A stretch of DNA of 64,000 nt. Source: Amia ocellicauda. Lineage: Eukaryota; Chordata; Actinopteri; Amiiformes; Amiidae. The stretch lies in assembly GCF_036373705.1 (NCBI RefSeq), contig NC_089866.1, positions 5,251,001 through 5,315,000 of the forward strand. The letters are read 5' to 3'. Made by a program: the position numbers and the translations under genes. The notes beneath the pieces are model-generated. The model did no database searches. It saw only the letters and a program-made list of their open reading frames with translations, and was not told the origin of the DNA. Below are positions 22,894-36,300 of this stretch, piece after piece (position 1 is the first letter of the stretch; every line of letters begins with the position of its first letter).

Positions 22894-23854
22894 ACCTTTT
22901 AAATGGATGTCTCTCTTGAGTGCAGTGTGTGATTTCGCAGCGTAATGGCTTTCCCTGCTCCTCAGACTGCAGCGTGCGTTGGAGATGCGTTATCATATCA
23001 GCTTCTATATCAAGTGTACCGGTCTATCCCGGTGGCTTTAAACGTGACTGTGTGTGCAGTGTGAGTGAGTGTGCGGCTGGCTGCCCACTGGGCCGTTTGC
23101 TCAGACCACCGCCTGAACGCTGGATGGGGAAGTCAACTGCGCTGCCCAGACCCTGAGAGGGAAGTGAGCAGGGAAATCCCAAGGTGTTCAACGTGTTTGA
23201 ATGTGACCGGTAAACCAGTTTATCCACAGACCTCTAATCCAAAAACACTCCTATTAAAAGAGGGAGGGATACAATAAGAAAGCCAGGTGTGTTTAGCCCA
23301 TCATTTGATCACTGGGCCTATGACAATGCGCGTGACGGTTCTTAAAGGCAGGCAGTACGGGCAGGATTGATGCAGTCCTGTGGAGCTGTTGTATTTTTAA
23401 CCCAGCTACATTTATTTACAGGATATAAATAGCCGAATTCGCAGACGGCACAGGGCCTGGAAAGTTATCCATCACTATGGCAACTGTATGTGAGGCGCAG
23501 TGTGGGGGGGCGGGGGGGCGTTTTTTTTTTTTGTCTTTTCAGCAGAGAGAAATACCCATTCGGTTGCCCTCCTGTCAGCCTGGTGTGATGCCGGGAGATG
23601 CGGTTCTGCATTGAAAGGCATGTTGTCGGTCTGTTAATGACCGAATGGGTTGGGTTGTTGGAGCATCACCGAGAATTACATTTCATAGGTGTTTAATGTT
23701 AGTGATGCTTTTGTGTCAAATACCAGGAGTTGCATTAGTAAAACCCACACTTACAGCTTTTAAAACACTGCTGTTAGATAAATGTATGCTATTAAATGTT
23801 TTAACATTTGAGGATCCACTGCTGTGGTGTTTATTTTAGTACATTAGCAAATAT

Positions 23855-24330
23855 GTATATTCTGGAGATATCGCTGCTCTAGAGGCAGTTCAGAGGAGAG
23901 CAACCAGACTTATTCCAGGTCTGAAGGGAACGTCCTACTGAGAGACTGAGGAACTGAACCTTTTCACCCTGGAACAGAGGAGACTACGTGGGGACTTGAT
24001 TCAAGTCTTCAAAATCATGAAAGGCATCGACCACATCAAACCAGAGGAGCTTTTCCAGATCAGCAGGGACACACGCACCCAGGGACATAAATGGAAATTG
24101 GGCTTCAAGGCATTCAAGACAGAAAACAGGAGACACTTCTTCACACAGAGAGGCGTCACAATCTGAACAAACTCCCCAGCGATGTGGCTGAAGAGTCAAT
24201 TTGGGAACATTCAAAAACAGACTGGATAGGATCCTTGATCACTGAGTTATTAATGGACATCAAACGAGCACGACGGGGCGAATGGCCTCCTCTCAACTGG
24301 ACACTGTCTATGTTCTTACGCTGTAGTGCC
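23855..24330 (+). mobile_element. CR1-like LINE 3' fragment (end of reverse transcriptase ORF and 3' UTR)
   Basis: The decayed plus-strand frames read LEAVQRRATRLIPGLKG, ERLRELNLFTLEQRRLRGDL, IQVFKIMKGIDH, then WKLGFKAFKTENRRHFFTQR, then NKLPSDVAEESIWE. This is the typical C terminus of CR1-clade reverse transcriptase ORFs. It is followed by 'gcgaatggcctcctctc...atgttctta', the usual 3' end. Frameshifts and stops are present. It is a 5'-truncated, inactive copy. Confidence 0.85.
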
Positions 24331-24669
24331 AGGCCGTTTCATGACTTCAGTGCGTTTGCTCTGTAAATAGTGTAAACGCCACAGTGTCTCGGGTCATCCT
24401 GCCAACCTGCTTACTGTAAACTGACCTCTTCTGTAATTGCCCGGGCCAGAGCTACAATAGTCTTCCCCTTGCTCAAATATTTGGTGAAATATGAACATTT
24501 ATTACAAGACAAGTACAATATAGAGCTCTCTATGAGAATCCACCCTTCGTTCATGTCTCTGGACCTGCTTTGTTATTAATTGAAGTGAGCAGCAGCCATC
24601 CACTGCAATTGCCTGTAATATACAGCTGATATTCCCTCAAACTTGTATATTGAAGCAGATGTATAGAAC

Positions 24670-24670
24670 A

Positions 24671-24722
<52 letters not shown>

Positions 24723-24736
24723 GTTATTGTTATTAT
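24670..24736. repeat. TTA trinucleotide microsatellite
   Basis: About 20 TTA/ATT units, becoming interrupted (ttgttattg) at the right end. Confidence 0.9.
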
Positions 24737-26928
24737 TGTCTTATTTTATTAATGTATTTTAAACTAAATCCAATACTTCAAACATATACAAGTAATATAG
24801 CCTATATATTATTTCCTGGAGTTAAACGGAATCGGAGTAGGACGAACAATTAAAAGGCTTTTACACGGCTCTTAATTAGCAGGTTTGTAATACTAATACG
24901 AATAATAATAATTATTATTAATGGTTATCATAAAGAATAAATACTAAAATAAAATACAAAATTAATATAATACATACATAAAATACTAAATAAAAAAGTA
25001 AAATACAAAATAAATAAATAAAATATTTTTTATTCATCTATATATTTTTTTATTTGTCTCCATACTCAGTGGCACAGTGGATTTAAAGAGCTATAATGAG
25101 AGCCATACACGCTGTTTTGCCTACAGATGATCTGAGAGTGAAACATGGCAGAGAGAGGATCTGGCTCAGCTTTCAACCTCTTTGATATTCTTCTTCTTTG
25201 ACAGCTACTGCAGCTCATGGCGCGCAGATGTCATTAGGGATGCGCAGGCGGTGCGTTGCTGTCCTTCAAAAGGCGGCCGCCGAGCCAAGGACGGTCACAC
25301 CCAGCCGCCCCACGCAGGCGCAGCTCTCGCCCTAGCAGACGGGCAGACGGGCTGGCAGATGCATGCATTGCCGCGTCCTTTGCAGCGCAGATTCACGCAG
25401 TTGTGAGCCGGTCTGCAGCATCCCACTGACCCCATTGTCGGTGCTGCGCAGATCCATGCAGAGCTCAGACAGGCCTCATCTGCAAATGGGAGAAAATGGG
25501 ACGTCTCCCCTCGCTCGGGTTGTATTCTCAGTGCAGTCAGTCTCAAACACAAGGCTGGCCGGGTTTCATATTGCCACATAAATTATTCCTCTCACACCCC
25601 CGGGACCCGAGATGCATCTGCAGTTTGCTGTGCTGTTACCCGTTCAGTGCGGGTCAAAAACGCACTGTTCCTTATGATGCATTATAACAGATACATCAGC
25701 TACATGATTAGTGTTGCAGTAGGCCTTTCTAGCAGGAAAAAAATATTCAACATTAGCTGAGGGACATCATTTAGCTGGAGTCTACTATAATGTAGTGTAT
25801 GCTTTTCAAAAATGATGTGTGCTGTAATCAGTAATCTGCACACTGCGCTTTCCAGTCGACTCTGCACTTACTGTCTGTGAGTGAATTTTTTTTTTTTTTA
25901 AATGATCTGATCTGGACGTCAGCCATAGGAGGCGCTGACTGAAGTCTTACCTCCCGAATGAAAATAAAAATGTCTAGTTTAGCTCCTGGCGGAAGTCATC
26001 CATGATACTTATGCAGCCGCAAATTATTGCATGCATTAGGATCTTGTGAAAGGCTATTTATGAGGCAAGGTTTATGTCTCTGGTGTGTGTTTAACTTAAC
26101 TTTGCACTTCCTCATCTGTAAAAAAATACTCAGTTTAGCATTTTTTATATATTTAAAGGAATGTCTTTTACAGTAAATACATTAAAGAAGTAAATACAGT
26201 AATTGCAACATTTTGGGCCTGATTTTCCAAAGTTGGTAAAGGCAGGACACGAGTTTATTATAGTTACTGTGACATACTTACATAGTTACTCACACATATG
26301 TCTGCAAAAACACCCATACATTGTTTTAATGTGATTTTTTTTTTAAGTAAGCATTTGTAGTAAAATTGCTGGTCTTACTTTTAACTTAGTCTTTTACCAA
26401 TTTGGGAAAATCAATACTTTTATTTGTCATATGCCTGGAAATTGGTAAAAATCAAAAGGTAATTTCTGTGATGTATTCTTTGCCCATTTGGTATTTTTGA
26501 AGCCTGAGTTGCCACTCTTTCTATTTCCATCAAGAGGTTCACTGCACATAGTTTCCTATCTGGTGACAGTTAACGTGATTGAAAGAAATTACGAAGAGCC
26601 CGTGGATCGTTGCAGTGGGCCGGCCCTTGGGATTTACACCCAGTAGGGGCTGAGTCAGTGACTGAGACGGTTTCTATTTTCGCTAGCAGCTTCCTCTATT
26701 CAAGGCCTGTGTAGCAAGCCTGGAAAGTCTGTATGGGAAGGATTTCTTGAGCAAGAAAAGCCTAAAGCAATCAATTGTGTATGTGTGTGTGTGTGTGTAA
26801 CTCCTTCATCTTCACCTATTCGGCAAAACACGTTCATTGCTGTTCTTCTTCATTATGACATAGGCTGGACACCTTGTTGTTATAATCAATGCATTTTATT
26901 TACTTTTTTCCCGATTTCCTGACTTCAG
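24737..26928. other. intergenic, with a GC-rich patch at about 25.2-25.45 kb
   Basis: Mostly AT-rich unique sequence. A CpG-bearing patch near 25210-25400 (ggcgcgcag, gcggccgccg) could be a small promoter, but no exon is recognised beside it. A TG repeat lies at 26776-26798. Confidence 0.35.
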
Positions 26929-27126
26929 GCCCGGGATGGAGGTATGAGTGGTGTAAATACAGAAGCAGTCCAGACCATTGAAGGTCATTCGGTCAGCCGT
27001 GAAGCAGGTGCATCCTCTTTAGATCTGCCTCCGGAGTTCAGCCATGTAAAACACCTGCAGATCACCTTTAAGGAGTCTCCTGCGATGGATGGGCGGCTGT
27101 GCGTTCTGGTTCTGGAGGACGATTGA
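26929..27126 (+). CDS. possible terminal exon of an unidentified gene
   Basis: A good acceptor (tttttcccgatttcctgacttcag) ends at 26928. The frame starting there (ARDGGMSGVNTEAVQ...) stays open for 65 codons to TGA at 27124-27126. The last part, FSHVKHLQITFKESPAMDG then RLCVLVLEDD, looks like ordinary protein with alternating hydrophobic residues. I do not recognise it, see no partner exons, and no AATAAA follows closely. In human no gene lies between TBC1D24 and ATP6V0C. It may be a real exon of a lineage gene, a retro-fragment or chance. Confidence 0.3.
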   Translation, partial: ARDGGMSGVNTEAVQTIEGHSVSREAGASSLDLPPEFSHVKHLQITFKESPAMDGRLCVLVLEDD

Positions 27127-30100
27127 AAACATTGAGCCGACTTAACATATACTGAACACAAGCCCTAAGTTATAAAGTAGATTTCACACTTATTATAAAC
27201 CACCCGCAGTGTTGGCTTGGGGGAACTGCTGCACTGTTTCAATGAGAATGAAGATGTGAGATCTGTGGTGATCCTGCAGAAGTGAAACATACACTTAAAT
27301 TGCGTTACTTTATTATTATTGCTGTCACTTTCTGCCAAATCCCTGACGGTTCACTGGTATAAATTCCCAGAAAATGACTTTGTTTAGTTTGACGGTGAGA
27401 AGGAAAGCACAATTGTAAGAGAGATTTCAAGTAAAGGCAGAGTTAGGTGTCAAACGGCAATCTGGAATGACACACAGCCGGGTACAGCCGGGTGGAACAT
27501 TTGTGACGAGCTCTCACACGGCGTCTGGAGAATAATGCAGATTACTAATTGAGGGGTTTGCATTAACTCGTAGGTCATTGTTAAACTTGTCAAGATTGGT
27601 GTCATGTTGTGGTGGGACGGGCTTTCAAGTGACGGTCAAAGTCAAACTCGCCAGGTGTCTTTTTAATGGTTGGGCCCCAGACTTAATTTGTTCTATTAAA
27701 CTCACACATTTTATCCCATTTCGATGATACAGTCCTCGATTCACATCTGGAAGAGATCTCTATGGGAGTGTGTGTTTCTTTGTTTTTTGTTAGTTGTTTT
27801 TCGTTCGATTTAAAGAGAAACATGGAGGCCTGGATAATAGGACACAAAAGAAGTGTTCTTGTTTAATTCAACAGCAGAACTATGCTCGGCCACAAACTCC
27901 AGCCTGAAAGCAGAAGTGAAACATTTTACTTTGCATCCTCTTGCCAAAAGTGACATTCTGTGACATAGGCTGGTCACCTGACAGACTTATGGATTTACTA
28001 ATTAAGTGGAAAATACTATTGTAGTAAATAAGCCACCTGTTTTAAGAGACTGTCCATATCAAACACAACTGGTCTGACGAGCACAAACCAGAAACTAACG
28101 CCAACCATAAGTAATGCTTCAGAATCAGAACTTGTTTTTGTTTATTCAAAATGCTGATTAAAGGTTGAGCTCACGGATGAGGCCTACACATTAACTTTTA
28201 TTCCAGTAATAAAGGTGCCATCGCAGCAGTTCTTCAACCTCTGTCTGAAATTAACACCGAGGTTGGGTAGATGCTTTTGGAATTTATAGATTTATTTTTG
28301 GTAATTTACTCTACAGTGAGGCATCAATGGTCCCAGTGGTTGATTACTTGAAACAGTGTTTCTCCCTTTGCGTTCATGAATATTTCATCTGCATTCGCCC
28401 TGGATAGCTCTGACAGGTGTCTCTGCTGAGGACTGCACGTACTCAGACTTCATCACTTCAAACTGCTTTGATTTTAGAAGAAGGAGAAAACCAACCCTTA
28501 TGTGATCTTTAATCTGTAGGTGTGTTCTTCTAAAATCCAAACCTTTCTTTGATGACCTTCCTGGGTGAATAGTTTGGTCTCTGTCTGTTAATTTCTCTCT
28601 CTCTCTATCTCTCACACACTCTTCTTTCATTTTTATACATACACATATATATTGAAGGCTTTTAAATGTGAATGTGTTGTTCTGACATATTCCACATTCA
28701 GATATTTTGCTTGGGACTCTGCCAGTCTAAGCTTTATTCTTCCTACAGGAAATGGATTAAGTTCCTTTTATTTAAAAACAGAAACACAAGATCCACACAC
28801 TCCCCATTGTGCTATAGGCCATTATAGGCCACAGCTTGTGACTGTATAATAAATAACAACAATAATCATGATTTAATAATCAATCCTCATCATTATCCAG
28901 GTGTTTCCAGGCCGCTCATTGATGTGTGTGCCACTGGGGACAGAGAGCATGGGTCCCTCCCTCTCACAGCCTCGGCTCATTCAGGATTCTCACAGTGCCG
29001 AGCTGTCGTACATGCTGTCCTATTTATAGCTCCTGTTTTTGGCTCCCGTCGGGTGCAGATCATTGAAATTCTGGATTTGCAGCCCCACAAGTAAGATGCT
29101 TAAGCCTTAACCCTTCACAAGCCTCGCCATCCGCTCTCGAGGGAGTTGGGATTAGGGGATTAAACGCAGTCCTGGGTGTGTTTTTGAATCAGTCGTGCCG
29201 GAGTCGTGGACTATTGTGATGTGTGCGTGTGCTGGCTCGAAAAAAGGATGCTGGATGGCTCCTCTGAACTCTCTCCTCCCATCCCCGAAGCAGACACTGT
29301 GCACCAGATGCAATGCCGTCTTCCTGCGGAGGCGCAAATAAGGCGTGGCCAGAGGAAGCCCGAATCGTTGTGGATGCTTTTACAATTGGTCTCTCTTATC
29401 TGTGAAGCTTCATGTTATCTCAGTGGGAGAATTGTTATGTTTGCTTTGATTTAGCTTTAGTTTTCTAGCTGTGTATATTGGAACTAATGTTGGGCACAGC
29501 ATTTTCAGTTGTGGTTAAACAGGGTTATGGTTATGCTTCTTCTTTGCAGAAGAAAGCCTGGCCTCCATTGGCGACTGGGGAATTAATCTACAGTTGCGCC
29601 TACTAGCCACCCCTGTGAGGGTTTTAAAACCAGAGACCTGAGACTGTCACAGCCACCTTACAGGCAGTAGAAGGCTACACATTAATTTAACATGCTTGAG
29701 GAAGCTGGCTCTTTACATCTCATAATAACTTCTAAGGAGTTCATTATAAAACCGTAATAGAGCATAGCATTTCTGTGCATGTTTTCAGGTATTTTCTTCA
29801 GAACCTTTGGGTAAATGTAAGTGAAGGCTCAATAACAAGACTGCTGTGAAATGCACCAGCACTTCAGGAAGACAGGAAGGTTAAACTGGGTCTTGGCTTC
29901 AATTTTCTGTGGCTTGAAGACCAACCCTTCCCTCTTTAACATCCTGGTCTATTGCTCAATGGTTTTCCACCCATCTTTGCAGTAAAAGACATAACATCAA
30001 GCGAGGCTTCATTTCTTATAGTGCTTTGTCTGTACCAGCAGCCCTTTCCTGGACACCAGTATGAACAGACCCCAGTGCTGTAATGTAGAAGGTCGTTTCA

Positions 30101-33000
30101 GGTTTGTCAGGTTTGTTAGTTGTACTCCCACTTCAGAAAAAACGCTTTTGCGAGAGGAGGACTGATGTGTGAAATCTATGCCTGCCACAAAAAGAGAGAG
30201 AGAGCCCTAGAAGATCTACCTTCGCCCATCCATAGAGCACTGTGGAAAATCAATACGCCAATAAGATACTGTACATTACACATGAAAGATTTTTATGTGT
30301 GCTGTACTATTAACTCCATATTTTAATCAAATAAAAAGGTACTTAATCTCTGGCATTGAGAGTGCCACGCGCCCTTTGAATGACAGAACTGAAGCTGAAA
30401 GGAAACAGGGTAGGATCAGCTTTTGTTTGTGCTTACAATTAAAACACACTACGATGTTTTTAAAAAGCAGCTCTGTGGCATTGATCCGACTAGACCAGCT
30501 ACCAGATACTGAGGTGTTATGGTTGTTCATGTCTGGTAGTGTTGCGTACATATTACCTCCGTGTTGATGCGGCCTATTTTTACAGATCTCCGTTTGTGTT
30601 ATTTGTGCTGTGAAGCATTCACTCCTTTGATATCTTTCCTGCAACCTTCAGCCCATCACACTGACAGAACGGCAACATGCGCCCAGCTGTCTGGTCTGGG
30701 GAAATGAAGGGGTTTACTTCGCACACACACTCATATGAGTATTAATTGTCATCGGCTCTGTGTTCTTGATGATTTGCTTTGCCCTATGACTCTACCAGAG
30801 GAGAGATAGGTGGGGGAGGGGCAGCAGTCCTCTCTCCAGTGACTCACGGCTCTTTGGCCCCAGTGTGCAGTGGGAAACCTCCACCCCCCTGGCTGCACCA
30901 AGGCACTCTCCCCCTTTTCACAGCAAGTCAGAGCTGCTCAGCATCCACATCTGAGCTCCACACATCTTGCACATTCATTCAAGTATTCAGGGGAAAGATA
31001 CACAGGAGAAAAAATTGTGGCAAAAAGGGCTCCTTTTGCAGGACATTGCAGAACCAGTCACATTTTCTTATAATAAACTGTTATGTATGAACCTGAATGT
31101 TTGTATTTATTACATGTAAACTTGCGTGCCAGTTATGCATGAGCTGTACATGCAGGTACATATACATAGTTGTGGCTATAACTGGATAGAGATGGATGGT
31201 GTAATGAACTGTATTTTTGCACTTTGTATTGCGCTTATGTTTTGTAAGTCACCCTGGATAAGGGCGTCTGCCAATAAATAAATAATAATAATAAATAATG
31301 ATTAGGGCTCTGCCTTTTGCATGACTGAAAGTCACATTCAGGCACAACGCATAGTTATACTATATTTCACTGGGGGGTTGCAATAATAAAATGATGAACA
31401 GTGAAATCAGACATTACAAATAAAAGTTCTTGACTGGCCGAATTGTCGTTGTAAAAACAGAACAATGTGTATTACTTTTTACTACTCTCTGTGGCTGTGC
31501 AACACTACACCAAGATAAAGCTCTCCTTGTCAGAGCTAATCAAGAGCTTTTCATGGAGCCTGTAGATAAATACATCATTTCTGTGCCTGTACTACGACTG
31601 TGTTTCTGTTTCAGTCCAATCACACAGTGGAATGTAATGTAAAATAGAGGTTTACTTGTGTAAGAATGAAGAACACATGTAGTTCATTGCACACGGTGTC
31701 TAAAAAAGAACAAAATAAGTATTTTCTAAACAAAACATTAGAACCTTTTTGGAAGATTTACTGAGGAAGAAACAAAATATCCCAACTATCCAGCTAAGAA
31801 ATCACTGCGCCTGAAGGATCTCTGAACAGTTATACCCAGCACTTCAAGAATAAGTTTTGAGTGAAAAAATAAAATATAAAAAAAGGAAACGTTTTTAATG
31901 TAGAAAGACTGCAGTGGAACATACTATTATGAAAGAAACATACTTCCTTCTTCTTGAGCACATCGGGGTCATGGGTTTTATCACGGGTATACTAGCAGAT
32001 CTCCCAGACCTTCAGACCAGGGAAATGACTGTCCTGTTGTAAAACTACTACGGCTATATAAGCAGTACCAGATGCAAGTCACGACAGAGGCAGAGTAAAG
32101 TCCATTTATAATTGTAATGACAAATAATTATAAGCAGATAATGTGATTTACCTTCTTACAGTAATTCCCATCCAACGTTTTTCAATATGTTAGATACGCA
32201 TAAACTGTATTAATTAATTGTTTCCTCCAATAATATAATTATAATTAAAACAAATGGTTAAGTCTACCTGGATATTTTCAAGTTGTGATCAGATGGCTCT
32301 GTATTATATATAGACTATATGCCCAGCTATATTGTATTAGAGTAAATTACACACATGCATCCTTATTATTTAATTATTTTATTTTGTTTTAGGGATTCTC
32401 GGGTGTATTGTATTGTGACAGGACGGTTCTACGAGTAGGCTATATTAATGCTATTGAATAATGTATATTTAAAACACTGAGCACATATAAAAAGCCACTC
32501 CCTTACATTGAAATATTAAAATAATAAGTCAAATCGTGCATGTTGACCGCAGACATGGTTACCCATTTCAAACACTGAAAAAAAAAACCTCTTACTTTCA
32601 TAATCAAGTGATTTATAAATGTCTCTGTTATGAATGAACCGTCATGTCTAATTGGATGGTGCTGCATTAGTTAATCAATTACCAGCAATCATATACAAGT
32701 TGATTTTGACACATGGGTGTAAGGTAATAATTAGTATTATCATTACAATGCAATGATAATATATGTATCAAATTGCATACATTATTTATCCCCCTGTATG
32801 TATATAATGATCTGAAGCCCCTCTATAATAAAGAGAAGGCACTTCACACTCCACAGTGCCAGCCTGCAGCGGGGCAGACCATCGCGACCAACATAGGGGG
32901 GCCGGATCTACAATACAGAACTCCAAAGTGGCACCAATGTGACATTACCCATTTGAATCAGGGGTGAAATATAATTAATCAATTATTTAATAACATATCA
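27127..33000. other. intergenic stretch between TBC1D24 and ATP6V0C
   Basis: No convincing exon or RNA gene is visible. An L2-type tail lies at 31200-31295. AT-rich unique sequence dominates from 31.3 to 33.0 kb. Confidence 0.4.
31200..31295 (+). repeat. L2-type LINE/SINE 3' tail
   Basis: It reads 'gcacttt...gcgcttatgttttgtaagtcaccctggataagggcgtctgccaataaataaataataa', the best-preserved copy of this tail in the window, ending in a short A-rich microsatellite. Confidence 0.75.
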
Positions 33001-33059
33001 CAGTCTCCTCGATTTAATATTGATCATAATAAACAGAAATGTCGAGCAGTCCACGTCCC

Positions 33060-33350
33060 CATCCCCCCCTACGAAAGCCCAGTGGTGCGCGTCCAGATGG
33101 CCGGTCAGGTGATCTTTTCCGCGTCGCCATTTTGTGCTGCTGCGCCGGTATTTATCAGAGAGGAGACGGAGACTCGCCGCTCACACACACAGCTGCTGTA
33201 CAGCCTGCGCGGTCCTTTCCACTCCTAGCCTGTAGTTTTTTTTGTTTTGCTCTCGACAAAGGAGACCCGTGACCCAGCGAACACTATCATTTTTTATTTT
33301 TTTGTATTTCCTTCGGTGTTTTTTTTTTATTTTACGCTGTTTGAGAAGCC
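33060..33350 (+). promoter_or_regulatory. ATP6V0C: ATP6V0C promoter and 5' UTR
   Basis: A GC-rich stretch in AT-rich surroundings directly before the ATG at 33351. It contains a clean YY1 core, CGCCATTTTG, at 33125-33134. GTCAGGTGAT at 33104-33113 is an E-box that only partly fits the TFEB/CLEAR motif (GTCACGTGAC) found at many lysosomal genes; I would not rely on it. No TATA box is visible. The exact start site is unknown. Confidence 0.6.
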
Positions 33351-36300
33351 ATGTCGTCCACCGCAGCCAGCCCCGAGTACTCCTCCTTCTTCGCCGTGAT
33401 GGGTGCCTCTGCGGCCATGGTGTTTAGCGGTAAATCATGTTTTGTAAAGTGAAAATCTAACCAGAGATTGGTGTGGTTGTGGTGTCCCGGTGGGGGGTGT
33501 CTGGGGGAATTGCGGGGCAGGGTGTGATGTCGGGATGGGGGGCAGGGATGGAGCGCAGTTCGTGAGATGACGTCGCCTTTGACGTCTGGAAGGTGCTTTT
33601 CTGCTGTAATTATCGTTGCATGCATTTAATTTAACTGATGATACGGCTTTTCTGGCGAGGTATTTAAAGCATCTTCTGTAAATGGATCCCTTGAACTTGT
33701 GCACTGAAAACCGGTGCATCAGGAAGCACAGGCTGGCTGTCACTGTCACCGGGGTTGCTTTGCCCCTAAACCAATGTGACAGATTTGCAGGTGCTTTTCA
33801 TCAGTATATCCTCCGCAGGGATGCGTTTCGTTCTCCCCTGGATACTCGGGCAGTTGCATTCGCCTTCATGGTCGATAGTCGTGTTTGATCCGGAAACTGA
33901 CATGAAATGAAGTCGGCTTGAATGCATTTGTGCCGTTGCGTCTGCCCAGCCTACGTCACCGGGCATATCGTACATTTAATAACATCTGCCTCGGGTATTA
34001 CCCTGTTCCTCCAATCAACGAAATGGCGTCGGTGCATTGCATTGTCACACTGGTTAGTCCTAAGAGAAACCATTTTGTTTTTTGTTTTTAATTCTAGTTT
34101 TATTCTTTATCATTTGCGGGGGCGATGTTGCAGCTTCTGCATCTTCGGCCGTTTCCGGAAAGCTTCGTGCTTTCTCGGTTGGTCACTGGCCACCTTCGTC
34201 GCCCGTTCGTGTCTCAACCCCGGGCTCTGACGCCATCTTCGGCCGTTTCCGTCAGCGCGCCGGTGTGCGGGGGAGGGGAGTCCCCTCGGTGAGTCATATG
34301 ACTGCAGGGGAACGACTGGTTTCAGCGAGAAGAGAAAAAAAGGACAGGAAGCCATTTTCCAGGATTGCATGGGTCGTTATATTGCGTGTTGGTGGCGTTG
34401 AGTCGGACCCGTGTGGCTCGGTCTCTAGCGGGGCAGGAGCTGCACGACGCCTGCGCTGTGGGCTTGAAGTCGCCTCCAGTTGAAGCGCTCCCATAACCAG
34501 TACAGATGCGTAACATGCATCAGTACGAATGTGTTGGCGACCAATAACCCTCAGATGATATTGACAGTTACCGGGATAGCAGGTTTACATCCACATACAA
34601 TGCCTATTGCAAGAGTACGGTGCTACAGAGCCTAAAAGCAGCATATTCACTTTTTTAAGCCTTGGTTCCTCGTTTCAGGATCACGCACGATTGTGTCAGT
34701 GGCCATCTCTGCCAGGGTGTCTTCATCTTAAGGCTCGGAGTCATTTCCTAGCTCAACAACTGTCTTCCTAAAAGCTGCATTTGTGCGACCTCTGTGTCCT
34801 GTCGTGGCATCCCCATTCCTGTGCAGTTGCCTTCCTTTAGGTTCAGCAAGGTGTGTGTTCATCTATTGTGTAAAAGTCACACATTCAATTAAGATTGACG
34901 TCATCTATAGTTTTTTTTTTTTTCTGAATTAAATTATGCATTCCCAACCTCCTCCTCAGCTGAGCTTCACAGATAAGTCTGTTTAATGGGTGTTATCAGG
35001 CCTAGCATGAAGAGAGTAGAAGAAGAAAGGAAGACGCTGACCTCTCCTTTCCAGTTACATCACATTATCTGCAGCTTGCATAGCTGTATGTGGCTTATGG
35101 TCTGCATTGTGTGTAGGAGGTATGTGTTATTTAATAAAGACCTGTCACCCTCAGGCATTAAAGGAGTTAAATACAAGGCACTGTTCTTTATATGCTGAAA
35201 ATGTCACTTGGGAATTGATTTGCTTTTGATTAAATAAGCATTCCTGGCCAGGTATGTGGAAGAACTATTAAGGTCTTGTGGAAGGTGCTTGTGTATCGCA
35301 CGCCTTGCTTCATAGTCAACCATAGAAGTGCAAGTGGTAAAATCCTGTGGGTTGTTTTTACATGAATATCTTTAAACTCAAGGACACTGTGTTCTGCATT
35401 TATACGCAAGATAACATGCCCAGTTATATTTAGAGACTAAGTGAATTTTCATTTGCCTTTATATTTATTAGCAGATGTCCATCTCCAGGACTTGTATATA
35501 TTATAGTTTGCATTGTCCACAATGATTGTATAAGATGTGCAAGGCATTCTTTACATGATACATCTTGTACTCTTTCATTTTATGATAACATACGTAGGGA
35601 CACGTCTGAGATCTCAAACCAGAATGTTCTTAGGCCTGCAATATATTGCTTTGCTTTCACCTTAAATGATCCCTTAAAGGTGTAGAGCAGTGTTCAAATT
35701 AATTTTAATTGTAGTTTTGTTTTTAAATGGGGGTGGGACCCTAATGCACTATTCATTTTGATCCTGGCTTGCAAACAAGCTACTAGGCTTTTAATATCCT
35801 GAAATTAATTGAGAAAATATGGCTGTCTGATTTTAATATACAGAGAAATTGATTGTAACAAATGTTATGTCTGCCTGGAGTCTTTATAAATAAGTAGTTG
35901 ACCAGAGCTGCTTGATTTTGATCACTTTGTCTAGGAGGGACAGATGGTGAATTAGCTGGCAAGGAGTGTGGGTTAGAGATTTTATGCTCTGTTGAGGATG
36001 GAGGAGTTGATTTATAAGGAAGGATCATGATAATCTATGTAAGAATAATATATTTTCATGGTACAAAGTACATTTTGTATTGTATATAGTTAGGCGTTCA
36101 GTCTGTGAGGCAGTAAAGGAGAGGGGGTGGGGAATCTAAAGATGTCAGATTCTAGTTGATTGAACTGAGTTAAGATGGTAGGTCTGTAAACCTGTACAGA
36201 TGTTAAGGCTTGTGTCCCCAGGAGGCCTTGGCATATTCCCCAGTGTAGGCTGGACAGGTCTGTTTCTGGCTGTGGTTGGCCTGCGTGCTTTATTAAACCG

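Larger units (their letters stand above)
20126..22895 (+). other. TBC1D24: probable TBC1D24 3' UTR
   Basis: No ORF of note follows the TAA at 20123-20125. The first good AATAAA I see with GT-rich sequence after it is at 22888-22893 (followed by gtgcagtgtgtgattt). Long 3' UTRs are known for this gene in mammals. The stretch includes an AT repeat and a tRNA-like fragment. The end point is inferred. Confidence 0.4.
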
